DNA from: Rhodovastum sp963804495
Lineage (GTDB): Bacteria; Pseudomonadota; Alphaproteobacteria; Acetobacterales; Acetobacteraceae
Assembly (NCBI GenBank): GCA_963804495.1
Contig: CAWDQN010000012.1
Span: forward strand, 248,001 to 312,000
DNA length: 64,000 nucleotides
Direction: 5' to 3'
The position numbers and the translations under genes are program-made. How positions within the stretch are numbered: position 1 is the first letter of the stretch; every line of letters begins with the position of its first letter. The notes under the pieces were generated by a model, which was not told where the DNA came from, ran no database searches, and saw nothing but the letters and a program-made list of their open reading frames with translations. Below, one piece after another: positions 35,629-43,686 of this stretch.

Positions 35629-36172
35629 ACCGCGCCCACCCGCCCCGGTTTGCCTCCGGCGCCCGCGCCTCCTCGATTGGCTCACGCAGCGAGGGTTCGT
35701 GATGGCACGAAACCAGAGCCAGGGCGGGTTTCGGGTCGACGGGGTGGCCGTTGACGCGGACCTCGAAGTGCAGATGCGGTGTGGTGGCGTGGCCGGTGGC
35801 ACCAACGGCGCCCAGGAGCGCGCCCAGGCCGAGGAGACTGCCGGGGCGCAGGCCGGGGGCGAAGGCGGAGAGGTGGGCGTAGCGGGTGACGGTGCCGTCC
35901 TGGTGAACGAGGTCCACCATATTGCCGTAGCCCGCGAAACGGCCGGCAAAGCTGACCACGCCGGTGTCGGCGGCCCGCACCGGGGATCCTTGCGGGGCCA
36001 GCAGGTCGATACCGGAATGCCCGCCCGGGACAAAGCCGCGCCCCACCGCCTTCAGGTTGGGCACGGGCATGATCATGTCCGAACAATGCGGCGCCGCCGC
36101 CGCCGGGAGTGCCGCCAGCAGGGCGGCGAGGACAGGGATCACGAGTGCGGGAAGCCGGATCAATTTGTGCAT
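35627..36172 (-). CDS. M23 metallopeptidase (LytM domain), secreted
   Basis: 181 residues with a signal peptide (about 1-27) and an almost complete LytM domain. Zinc ligands: HSGIDLL (His, Asp) and HLHFEV (the HxH pair). This implies a peptidoglycan endopeptidase or an activator of an amidase. A second M23-like gene is next upstream on the same strand with 51 bp between them; the two share the order of motifs, suggesting a local duplication. The stop overlaps the repeat-derived terminator. Confidence 0.9.
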   Translation of the reverse strand: MHKLIRLPALVIPVLAALLAALPAAAAPHCSDMIMPVPNLKAVGRGFVPGGHSGIDLLAPQGSPVRAADTGVVSFAGRFAGYGNMVDLVHQDGTVTRYAHLSAFAPGLRPGSLLGLGALLGAVGATGHATTPHLHFEVRVNGHPVDPKPALALVSCHHEPSLREPIEEARAPEANRGGWAR

Positions 36173-36223
36173 GGCTGGCGCGTAGCATGCATGCCAGGCA
36201 TGAACCAGACGTAAAGGTAATGC

Positions 36224-36775
36224 TCAGCAACTATTCGTGTGCAGGTACGGGGCCGGATCGACCGGCTGGCCGCCCAGATGCAGCTCGAAATGCAGGTGGG
36301 TGCCGTACGTGATGCCGCTGCGCCCAATGCGGCCGATGCGGTCGCCGGCGGCGACCCGGGTGGCGCCGCCGGCTATGGCGGGGGCGACGCTGCCGAGATG
36401 CGCATACCGGGTGAGGAACCCGTCTCCAGGCGGGCCGTGCGCGATATCGACCTCCAGGCCGGACGACCCCAGGTGGCGCACCGCGACCACCTGGCCCGCG
36501 GCGGCGGCGCCCACCCAAGTCCCGGCGGCGGCCGGCAGGTCGACGCCGTTGTGAAACACGGCGGCATGCGGCCCGACGACGCCGCGCAAGCCAAACGGCG
36601 AGGAGATGCAGGCGTCCGCCACCGGCAGGCGCAGCTCCACCCCCCCGGGAAGCGAAGGCGGCGGCGCGGGGGCGGCGGCGAGGCAGACCAGCGATAGCGC
36701 GGCGGTTCGCAGGATCACGACACTTCCTCGGCGCGGGGGGAGCCGATAGGTTTGACTTGCGCCGGTTTCGGCCAT
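36224..36775 (-). CDS. M23-family metallopeptidase-like protein
   Basis: 183 residues with hydrophobic N-terminus and LytM domain: SSPFGLRGVVGPHAAVFHNGVDLPA (first ligands His and Asp), VAVRHLGSSGLEVDIAHG, HLHFELHLGGQPVDPAPYL (HxH). All four zinc-ligand positions look present. The start is uncertain: ATG 36775 or a GTG at 36718, which would begin directly with a signal peptide (ILRTAALSLVCLAAA). First of a tandem pair with 35627-36172. Divergent from the C26 amidotransferase. Confidence 0.85.
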   Translation of the reverse strand: MAETGASQTYRLPPRRGSVVILRTAALSLVCLAAAPAPPPSLPGGVELRLPVADACISSPFGLRGVVGPHAAVFHNGVDLPAAAGTWVGAAAAGQVVAVRHLGSSGLEVDIAHGPPGDGFLTRYAHLGSVAPAIAGGATRVAAGDRIGRIGRSGITYGTHLHFELHLGGQPVDPAPYLHTNSC

Positions 36776-36865
36776 GCGGCCGTCGCCGGCGCGCTCGCAT
36801 GGACCCCTCGCCGCGGGCGAGAGGCTGTCTATATCCAGTGCCTAGGATCGAGGAAGAGTGTTCTC

Positions 36866-37609
36866 ATGGGCCTTGTTGTCGGAATTCCAGCCTGCTCGGT
36901 GGAAATGGGTGGCAAAATCCTGCATGCGACCCCGTCGCGTTACGGCGCCGCGGTGCTCGGCGGCGCCGGTGCCATGCCGATCCTGCTGCCGCCGGTCGGC
37001 GAGGGGATGCTGGTGCTGCTGGAGCGGCTGGACGGGCTGTTGCTGTCGGGCAGTCCGAGCAATGTGGAGCCCCAGCGCTACGGCGTGGAGCACTCGCTGA
37101 CGCCCGGCCGGCACGACCCGCACCGCGACAACACCACCCTGCCGATGATCCGCGCGGCGCTGGCGCGCGGTCTGCCGGTGCTGGCGATCTGCCGCGGCAT
37201 CCAGGAACTCAACGTGGCGCTGGGCGGCACGCTGCACCAGCAGGTGCAGGACCTGCCCGGGCGCCTCGACCATCGCGCCGGCGAGGGCACGCTGGAGCAT
37301 TGCTACCGGCCCAAGCATCCGGTGCGGCTGTCCGGGCACCTCGCCCGCATGCTGGGAAAAACCGAGACGCAGGTGAACTCGCTGCACGAGCAGGGGCTGG
37401 ACCGCCCGGCCGAGGCGCTGTCCGTCGAGGCCGTCGCGCCGGACGGCACGATCGAGGGGGTGCGGGTGCTGGGAACGCCGGGCTGGGCGTTCGGCGTGCA
37501 ATGGCACCCGGAATGGCACTATGCCGAGAACGAGGACAGCATGGCGATTTTCCGCGCCTTCGGCGAGGCGTGCCGGGCCTACGCGTCGGGGCGGCGCAAG
37601 GCGGCCTGA
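36866..37609 (+). CDS. Class I glutamine amidotransferase, C26 family (gamma-Glu-GABA hydrolase-like)
   Basis: 247 residues. Nucleophile Cys in LAICRGIQELNVALGG (near residue 113), His and Glu in FGVQWHPEWHY, and the SGSPSNVEPQRYG segment typical of PuuD-like hydrolases. It probably releases glutamate from a gamma-glutamyl amine in polyamine or GABA breakdown, but no puu neighbours are present. ATG 36866 has a purine-rich GAGGAAGAG 8 nt upstream. The convergent kup stop is 21 bp away. Confidence 0.9.
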   Translation: MGLVVGIPACSVEMGGKILHATPSRYGAAVLGGAGAMPILLPPVGEGMLVLLERLDGLLLSGSPSNVEPQRYGVEHSLTPGRHDPHRDNTTLPMIRAALARGLPVLAICRGIQELNVALGGTLHQQVQDLPGRLDHRAGEGTLEHCYRPKHPVRLSGHLARMLGKTETQVNSLHEQGLDRPAEALSVEAVAPDGTIEGVRVLGTPGWAFGVQWHPEWHYAENEDSMAIFRAFGEACRAYASGRRKAA

Positions 37610-37630
37610 GGCAGCGTCGTCCCCGGGCCC

Positions 37631-39547
37631 TCAGATCGCGATCCGCAAGCCCAGCTCCACCACCCGGTCGCTGGGAATGCGGAAGAACTCGGTGGCGGAC
37701 ACGGCGTTGCGCGCCATCACCAGGAACAGCCAGAGCCGCCAGATCGGCATCTTCGGCACCGTCGCCGGCACCAGCGTTTCGCGGCCAAGGAAGTAGCTGG
37801 CCTGCATCGGGTCGAACTCGACGCCCTGCTCGCGCAGCCCGGCCAGGTCGCGCGGGATGTTGGGACTTTCCATGAAGCCGTAGCGGGTGATCACCCGGTG
37901 GATGCCGGGCGCCAGCAGCTCGACGCTGGTGCGCTCGGCCTGGGATACCTCCGGCACGTCCTCGTTCAACACGGTGACGAACAGCACCCGTTCGTGCAGC
38001 ACCTTGTTGTGCTTGAGATTGTGCAGCAGCGCTCCGGGCACGTAGTCCGGGTTGCCGGTGAGGAACACCGCCATCCCCGGCACCCGCACCGTGCGCGACT
38101 GCGGCAGGCGGGCGAGGAAGCTGGCCAGCGGCAGGCTGTCCTGCCGCCAGCGCGACAGCAGAAGGTCGCGGCCGCGTTTCCACGAGGTCATGAAGGCGAT
38201 GAGCACGAGGCCGAGCGCCAGCGGCACCCAGCCGCCCTCGGGCACCTTCACCACGTTGGCGATGAAGAACACGGTGTCGAGCAGGAACAGCGCGCCGAAC
38301 AGCGCAATCACCGCCGCGCGGGACCAGCCGAACTGCCGGCGGAACACCACGGCGGCCAGCAGGCAGGTGCACAGGAACGTGCCGGTGACCGCGATGCCGT
38401 AGGCGGCGGCGAGCGAATCGCTGGTGCGGAAGGCGAACACCAGCAGCAGCACCCCGGCGGCCAGCGCCGTGTTGATCTGGGGCACGTAGATCTGCCCCTC
38501 CTCGGAGGCGCTGGTGTGGCTCACCGTCATGCGCGGCAGGAAGCCGAGCTGCATGCACTGGCGTGTCATCGAATAGGCGCCCGAGATCACCGCCTGGCTG
38601 GCGATCACGGTGGCGGCGGTGGACAGCACCACAAGCGGCAGGCGCGTCGCTTCCGGCGCCAGCAGATAAAACGGGTTCTCCACCGCCGCCGGCGCGGCCA
38701 GCACCAGCGCGCCCTGGCCGAAATAATTGAGCACCAGCGTCGGCAGCACATAGAACGACCAGGCCAGCCGGATCGGCAGGCGGCCGAAATGGCCCATGTC
38801 GGCATACAGCGCCTCGGCGCCGGTGACGGCGAGCACCACGGCGCCGAGGGCAAAAAACGCCACCCAGCCTTCCTGCAGCATCAGATCGGCCGCGTAGACG
38901 GGCGACAGCGCCAGCAGCACCGAGGGGTTGCGCACCACCTGCACCAGGCCGAGCAGCCCGATCACCGCGAACCACAACGCCATCACCGGGCCGAACACCC
39001 GCCCGACCAGGGCGGTGCCCTTGAACTGCAGGGCGAACAGCACGACGATGACCACAGTGGAAATGGGCAGGACGATGTCGCGCAGCTGCGGGGTATCGAC
39101 TTCCAGCCCCTCGACCGCCGACAGCACCGAAATCGCCGGTGTGATCACGCCGTCGCCGAAAAACAGGCAGGCGCCGGAGATGCCGACCAGAGCCAGGGCC
39201 TTGCGGGTCTGCGCGCCGGTCGAGACGCGCTGGGCCAGCGCCATCAGGGCGATGATGCCGCCCTCGCCGCGATTGTCGGCGCGCATGATCAGCAGCACGT
39301 ATTTGACCGTCACGACCAGCACCAGCGACCAGAAGATCATCGACAGGATGCCGAGCACTTCCGGCCTGCTGACTCCGCCCTGGGTGAAATGGTCCAGGCT
39401 GGCCTTGAACGCATACAGCGGGCTGGTGCCGATATCGCCGTAGACGACGCCGAGAACGCCCAGCAGCATGCCGAAACGCAGCGGCCGGCGGGGGATGATC
39501 GCAGAGGCGGTGGTCGCGGGGGCGGTGGCCGCGGAGGCGGGGGTCAT
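37631..39547 (-). CDS. kup: Kup-type potassium transporter
   Basis: 638 residues with about 12 membrane helices in the first 450 residues and a soluble C-terminal domain. The KUP/HAK signature VYGDIGTSPLYAFKASL is near the N-terminus, with GDGVITPAISVLSAVEGL later. It imports K+ with protons. The start at 39547 gives MTPASAATAPATTASAI; the frame continues to 39631 into the repeat and is not needed. A palindromic element (39634-39698) lies just upstream, between yggS and kup on the same strand. Confidence 0.96.
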   Translation of the reverse strand: MTPASAATAPATTASAIIPRRPLRFGMLLGVLGVVYGDIGTSPLYAFKASLDHFTQGGVSRPEVLGILSMIFWSLVLVVTVKYVLLIMRADNRGEGGIIALMALAQRVSTGAQTRKALALVGISGACLFFGDGVITPAISVLSAVEGLEVDTPQLRDIVLPISTVVIVVLFALQFKGTALVGRVFGPVMALWFAVIGLLGLVQVVRNPSVLLALSPVYAADLMLQEGWVAFFALGAVVLAVTGAEALYADMGHFGRLPIRLAWSFYVLPTLVLNYFGQGALVLAAPAAVENPFYLLAPEATRLPLVVLSTAATVIASQAVISGAYSMTRQCMQLGFLPRMTVSHTSASEEGQIYVPQINTALAAGVLLLVFAFRTSDSLAAAYGIAVTGTFLCTCLLAAVVFRRQFGWSRAAVIALFGALFLLDTVFFIANVVKVPEGGWVPLALGLVLIAFMTSWKRGRDLLLSRWRQDSLPLASFLARLPQSRTVRVPGMAVFLTGNPDYVPGALLHNLKHNKVLHERVLFVTVLNEDVPEVSQAERTSVELLAPGIHRVITRYGFMESPNIPRDLAGLREQGVEFDPMQASYFLGRETLVPATVPKMPIWRLWLFLVMARNAVSATEFFRIPSDRVVELGLRIAI

Positions 39548-39633
39548 CGGGCGGTGCCGGCTCGGATCATGCGTGGCCCTGCTGCCGGGGGATCGGCGCG
39601 GTCCGATACGCCGTGGGGTGGGGCGGCGCAAGC

Positions 39634-39698
39634 GAAGGAAGGCCAGGGGCTCTGCCCCGGGACCCCGCCAAGGGCCGGGAGGCCCTTGGAACCCATTA
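39634..39698. repeat. Palindromic element between yggS and kup
   Basis: Single module: GGAAGGCCAGGGGC-TCT-GCCCCGGG then CCAAGGGCC-GGGA-GGCCCTTGG, ending AACCCATTA. Here the flanking genes are co-directional (minus strand), so it could end the yggS message before kup. Confidence 0.75.
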
Positions 39699-39736
39699 TT
39701 TTAGAATGCTTTGCATGGGAAAGGGCGGCGACACCG

Positions 39737-40435
39737 TTACATTTTCTCACTGCTCTCAGCCCGGCTGCCGAAGATGGCGCTGCCGATCCGCACATGCGTG
39801 GCGCCGCAGGCAACGGCTGTTTCGTAGTCGGCGGACATGCCCATCGACACGATCTTCAGGCCATGCCGGGCGGCACAGCCGGCCAGCCAGGTGAAATGCG
39901 GCGCGGGGTCGGCCTGCAGCGGCGGGATGCACATCAGTCCGGCCAGGGCGGCACCGAAACCTGCCTTACAGCGGGCGATGAAAGCATCTGCCTCGGCGCG
40001 CGGGATGCCGGATTTCTGCGGCTCGTCGCCGACATTGACCTGGACCAGCAGGTCAGGGGTGCGACCTTCCTTGCCGATGGCCTCCTGCAGCGCGTCCGCC
40101 AGGCGGGGCCGGTCGAGGGTCTCGATCACATCGGCCACCCGCACCGCGTCGCGCACCTTGTTGGTCTGCAGGCCGCCGATGATATGCAGGCGCAAACCGG
40201 GATGGGCGGCGCGCAGCGGCGGAAACTTGGCGGCGGCTTCCTGCATCCGGTTCTCGCCGAACACGCGCTGGCCGGCGGCGACCGCCGCGGCGACCGCCTC
40301 GGCCGGATGGGTCTTGGAAACCGCGACCAGGGTGACATCCTCCGGGCGGCGGCCGGCGCGAAGCGCGGCGGCGGCGATGCGGTCGCGGATGCGGGCCAGA
40401 TTGGCGGCGATCTCGGGCGGGGACAGGTCGGTCAT
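39737..40435 (-). CDS. yggS: YggS-type PLP homeostasis protein
   Basis: 232 residues, single-domain fold-type III PLP-binding protein (alanine-racemase-like barrel) that buffers free PLP and shows no confirmed catalysis. PLP lysine in LVAVSKTHPAEAV; FGENRMQEAAAKF; HIIGGLQTNKVRDAV; GMSADYETAVACGATHVRIGSAIFG. ATG 40435 gives MTDLSPPEIAANLARI; the larger frame upstream is antisense. Its start codon overlaps the divergent ThiE-like start by two bases, so both genes must share promoter space. Confidence 0.95.
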   Translation of the reverse strand: MTDLSPPEIAANLARIRDRIAAAALRAGRRPEDVTLVAVSKTHPAEAVAAAVAAGQRVFGENRMQEAAAKFPPLRAAHPGLRLHIIGGLQTNKVRDAVRVADVIETLDRPRLADALQEAIGKEGRTPDLLVQVNVGDEPQKSGIPRAEADAFIARCKAGFGAALAGLMCIPPLQADPAPHFTWLAGCAARHGLKIVSMGMSADYETAVACGATHVRIGSAIFGSRAESSEKM

Positions 40436-41117
40436 GGATGAAAAGCTTGTCGCCTGGGCGCGCGCGGTCAAGTCGCGACAGCGGCGCAATGGTGCGGTCG
40501 CTGCCCTGCCCGTGCTGTGGCTGTTCACCGACGCCCGGCGGCTGGCGGACCCGCTGCCGGCGGCGGCGCGCCTGCCGCGGCGCCTGGCCGGGGTGGTGCT
40601 GCGGCATGACGGCGCGCCCGGACGGGCGGCGCTGGGGCGGGACCTGGCGGCGCTGTGCCGGGAGCGCGGGCTGGCGCTGTCGGTGGCCGGGGACTGGCGG
40701 CTGGCGGCGGCGCTGGGCGCCGGGCTGCACCTGCGCGGCGGCCGGCGGCCGGCAGGCGCCCCGCGCAACCTGCGCGCCCTGACCAGCTCGGCGCATGGGG
40801 TGGCGGAGCTGCGGCGGGGGCGGCGGCAAGGGGCGCTGGCGTTCCTGTCGCCGGCGTTCGCCTCGGCGAGCCATCCCGGGGCGGCGGGGCTGGGACCGTG
40901 CCGCTGGGGGCTGGCGGCGCGGCGCGGCGGCGGCGGGGCGGCGGCGCTGGGCGGGATCGACGCGCGCTCGGTGCGGCGGCTGCCGTGCTGCGCCGGCGCG
41001 GGGGCGATCGGGGCGCTGGTTCAGAGAGGAGGAGATAGGGAAGACAACGCCTCACGCTTGGACAGGATGTGTCCTTCCGAGCACAGTGTTTCGGAAATGC
41101 CATGGCCGACCTGCTGA
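40434..41117 (+). CDS. ThiE/TenI-like protein, degenerate
   Basis: 227 residues. The first 180 show a weak thiamine-phosphate synthase/TenI pattern: LWLFTDARRLADPL, LAGVVLRHDG, LALSVAGDWRLAAALGAGLHLRGG, LTSSAHGVAEL, AGAGAIGAL at the end of the barrel. Typical ThiE phosphate-binding and pyrophosphate motifs are weakened, so activity is doubtful. After IGAL the chain continues about 40 more residues of unrelated composition; the natural stop may have been lost. Divergent from yggS with overlapping start codons, as these two are often neighbours. Confidence 0.65.
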   Translation: MDEKLVAWARAVKSRQRRNGAVAALPVLWLFTDARRLADPLPAAARLPRRLAGVVLRHDGAPGRAALGRDLAALCRERGLALSVAGDWRLAAALGAGLHLRGGRRPAGAPRNLRALTSSAHGVAELRRGRRQGALAFLSPAFASASHPGAAGLGPCRWGLAARRGGGGAAALGGIDARSVRRLPCCAGAGAIGALVQRGGDREDNASRLDRMCPSEHSVSEMPWPTC

Positions 41118-41259
41118 GCTTGTTGCGAAGCCATGCGGGTGTCGTCAATACTCGGTCAGGTCCGGCTGCCCCTCCCGTTGCGGGATCCTTCGGATTTCGT
41201 GGGAAACGGGGCGGGGCCGCCAATACCGCCGGCGCGCCGGCGTCATGAGGAGGTTAAAC

Positions 41260-42744
41260 ATGCGCAAGCTCCTGCTGGCCGGTGCGGCCATGCTGAGCGG
41301 TACAGTGGGTCTGGCATCCGTCGCCAGCGCCCAGCTGATGATGACGACAAACACGGGTCAGCCGGGCGTCGCGTCGGCGCCGATGGCGATCAACGGCAAC
41401 TACGGTTCCGCGAGCACGGATATCCCGAGCTTTGGTCCGCCGCTGTCGCCTGGAACCTACACGGTGCGGCTGGGCGGGCGGCTGGTGTCCTATATCGGCG
41501 TCGGTGCCGACAGCGGCCAGAGCCCCGGCTATCTCAACGTGACCCATACCAGCGCCGGGACCGCGCCGAACACCAAGCTCACCAACTACGGCATCGGCGA
41601 ATACGCGCGCCTCTATCCGTCCGTCGACGGCATGGCGGCGAACGGGCTGAAATACGGCGCCTTCCTGGAAATCCGCGCGGATACCAATTCGGCGCCGGGC
41701 GGCGGCGTGAACGGCTCGATCAGCAGCACCAGCGCGACCCGCGGCGAGATGTCCTACCGGCGCGAGACGGTGTATCTCGGCACCGACCAGGCCGGCTTTG
41801 TCCGCATCGGTTCGACCGACCAGCCGAGCTCGCTGTTCGCCACCGGCACCTTCGAAAACTTCGACGACGGCGGCTGGAACTCGAACATCTACGAGGTCTT
41901 CCCGGCGACCAGCGGCGCGGCGCCGTCCTACCCGGGCCCGGATGTCAGCGCGCTGTACACCCCCAACAAGATCGTGTATCTGTCGCCGAAGTTCGCCAAC
42001 CTGGTCGATTTCGGCGTGTCGTTCGCGCCCGACACCGGCAACACGAGCCCCGGCGTCGGCAGCTGCTCCTACGCCAACACCGCCGCCGGCGGCACGGGTT
42101 GCGACCTGACCTCGTCGACCAGCGTCGCGGCCGAAACCAAGCGGCTGCGCAACATGCTTGACGCGGTGGTGCGGTTCCGCACGGCGAGCGGGCCGATCGG
42201 CATCGCCACGACCTTCGGCGGGATGTATGCGGGCCACGTTGCCTACGACGGCACCGAGGGCCCGGCGGAAGTTGCGCAGTATAACAACTTCGCCGTGTTC
42301 GACTGGGGCGGCCAGCTCACCTATGGCGGCTTCGCGATCGGTGGCCACGTGGACTACGGCCAGTTCAACAACGGCTGGGCGCCGCAGCCGGATGGTGCGC
42401 GCGACGGGTTCGCCTGGATCGCCGGCACGTCCTATCAGTTCGGCCCGGCGATCGTCGGCGTGCAGTATTTCCAGAGCCAGACCGCCGGCTCGTCCAACTC
42501 GACCAACGCGACCGGGTCCACCGGTGTGGGCCGGACGTTCAACCAGTCCGGCCTGGACGTGGGCGGCACGCTCACTCTGGCGCCGGGTCTGTACGCTTAC
42601 CTGAGCTACCTGTACGGCAACAAGCATCAGTCCGGCGTGGACCTGCTGACCGGCACCGCCGGCACCACCGCCACCGGGCCGGTTGTGTCGCACAACTACA
42701 CCCAGGCGAACGTTCTGTACACCGGCATCCGGGTGTCCTGGTAA
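41260..42744 (+). CDS. Outer-membrane porin
   Basis: 494 residues: signal peptide (RKLLLAGAAMLSGTVGLASVASA), then a beta-barrel of the alphaproteobacterial porin family. Features are YTVRLGGRLVSYIGVGAD, RGEMSYRRETVYLGTDQAGFVRIGSTDQ, FENFDDGGWN, repeated aromatic-ended strands and a terminal ...YTGIRVSW ending in Trp, the signal for barrel assembly. ATG 41260 has a strong GAGGAGGTT 6 nt upstream; the 649-residue frame upstream is spurious. It carries its own intrinsic terminator. General diffusion of small solutes. Confidence 0.93.
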   Translation: MRKLLLAGAAMLSGTVGLASVASAQLMMTTNTGQPGVASAPMAINGNYGSASTDIPSFGPPLSPGTYTVRLGGRLVSYIGVGADSGQSPGYLNVTHTSAGTAPNTKLTNYGIGEYARLYPSVDGMAANGLKYGAFLEIRADTNSAPGGGVNGSISSTSATRGEMSYRRETVYLGTDQAGFVRIGSTDQPSSLFATGTFENFDDGGWNSNIYEVFPATSGAAPSYPGPDVSALYTPNKIVYLSPKFANLVDFGVSFAPDTGNTSPGVGSCSYANTAAGGTGCDLTSSTSVAAETKRLRNMLDAVVRFRTASGPIGIATTFGGMYAGHVAYDGTEGPAEVAQYNNFAVFDWGGQLTYGGFAIGGHVDYGQFNNGWAPQPDGARDGFAWIAGTSYQFGPAIVGVQYFQSQTAGSSNSTNATGSTGVGRTFNQSGLDVGGTLTLAPGLYAYLSYLYGNKHQSGVDLLTGTAGTTATGPVVSHNYTQANVLYTGIRVSW

Positions 42745-42790
42745 CTGCGGCTTCGACTTCGGCGTTTCCCGGGCCGCAAGGTCCGGGCGG

Positions 42791-42824
42791 GAGGGCGGTG
42801 GTTTCCACCGCCCTCTTTCTTTTT
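42791..42824 (+). terminator. Intrinsic terminator of the porin gene
   Basis: 11-bp perfect stem GAGGGCGGTGG / CCACCGCCCTC with a 3-nt loop, then TTTCTTTTT (42816-42824). Classic strong terminator 46 nt after the porin stop. Confidence 0.95.
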
Positions 42825-42916
42825 GGGCGTCGCCGGCCGCTGATCGGCGCGGCTCTTGGCGCCATGGCGGCGGTCCTGTATTGGTCGCGCCGATTTCCCC
42901 GTCAGTCAGGCCGCGC

Positions 42917-43438
42917 ATGACCCCAGTTCTGAAAATCCTTCCCTTGCTCCTCGTGCTTGCCGTGACGGCGGCGGGGTGCAAGACGGCCGCGGTGGCCGAT
43001 GACGAATACAACGACCCCCGCTACAGAGGCCCGGAAGGGGCGACGGTCGGCAAGGGGATGGTGATTCTCGGCAACGCCAAGTCGAAGCCGGAAGAGGGCG
43101 GCGGCGGGCCGGGGCTGGGGGTCAACGCCTATTTGTGGCGCGCCGCGCTGGACACGCTGTCGTTCATGCCGCTGGCCTCGGCGGACCCGTTCGGCGGGGT
43201 GATCATCACCGACTGGTATCAGCCGCCGGCGGCCCCGGGCGAGCGGTTCAAGGCGACCGCCTATATCCTGGGCCGCCAGTTGCGCACCGACGGGCTGCGG
43301 GTGAGCGTGTTCCGGCAGGTGGAACAGGGCGGCCAATGGGTGGACGCGCCGGTGAACGCACTGACCACCAGCGAAATCGAGAACAAAGTGCTGGCCCGGG
43401 CGCGGGAACTGCGCTCGCAGGCGACCGCCTCGAACTGA
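42917..43438 (+). CDS. DUF3576 lipoprotein
   Basis: 173 residues. Lipoprotein signal with lipobox AVTAAGC (Cys near residue 21), a short linker, then the DUF3576 domain (LGVNAYLWRAALDTLSFMPLASADPFGGVIITDWY). Function unknown. Alphaproteobacteria commonly keep this gene directly before leuS-lptE-holA, as here, which suggests an envelope role with LptE. A full composite palindromic element separates it from leuS. ATG 42917. Confidence 0.88.
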   Translation: MTPVLKILPLLLVLAVTAAGCKTAAVADDEYNDPRYRGPEGATVGKGMVILGNAKSKPEEGGGGPGLGVNAYLWRAALDTLSFMPLASADPFGGVIITDWYQPPAAPGERFKATAYILGRQLRTDGLRVSVFRQVEQGGQWVDAPVNALTTSEIENKVLARARELRSQATASN

Positions 43439-43443
43439 GGTCA

Positions 43444-43645
43444 GGAAGGCCAGGGGCTCTGCCCCTGGACCCCGCCAAGGGCCGAGAGGCCCTTGGAACC
43501 CATTACTTTTGCTAAACGAGGGAGGTGAGGAGGTGAGCCGGTTCACCTCCTCGCCCCCCTCGTTTAGCAACTGTCTTAAGGTGCGGGGTCCAGGGGCCTC
43601 CCGGCCCCTGGCGGGTCCAGGGCAGAGCCCTGGCCTTCCTTCCTT
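43444..43645. repeat. Composite palindromic element, full copy 3
   Basis: About 202 bp between two co-directional genes. Left module: GGAAGGCCAGGGGC-TCT-GCCCCTGG and CCAAGGGCC-GAGA-GGCCCTTGG, then AACCCATTACTTT. Central palindrome 43509-43570. Junction CTGTCTTAAGGTGCGGGGTCC, then CCAGGGGCC-TCCC-GGCCCCTGG and CCAGGGC-AGA-GCCCTGG, ending GGCCTTCCTTCC. Same plan as copies 1 and 2, but the central arms again differ. Confidence 0.85.
43509..43570. repeat. Central 31-bp-arm palindrome of element 3
   Basis: Arms 43509-43539 and 43540-43570, centre CC|GG, three differences of which two are G:U-compatible in RNA. Inner part GGTGAGCC / GGTTCACC resembles copy 1, while the outer part (TTGCTAAACGAG / CTCGTTTAGCAA) is unlike both other copies. 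Confidence 0.88.
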
Positions 43646-43686
43646 CAGCCCGATACAGTCCCCACGCCAAACCGACAGATTGTTTG

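Noticed and set aside
37898..40441. 847-residue open frame on the plus strand
   Set aside because: Antisense to kup and yggS; His/Gln-rich composition typical of a GC-rich shadow.
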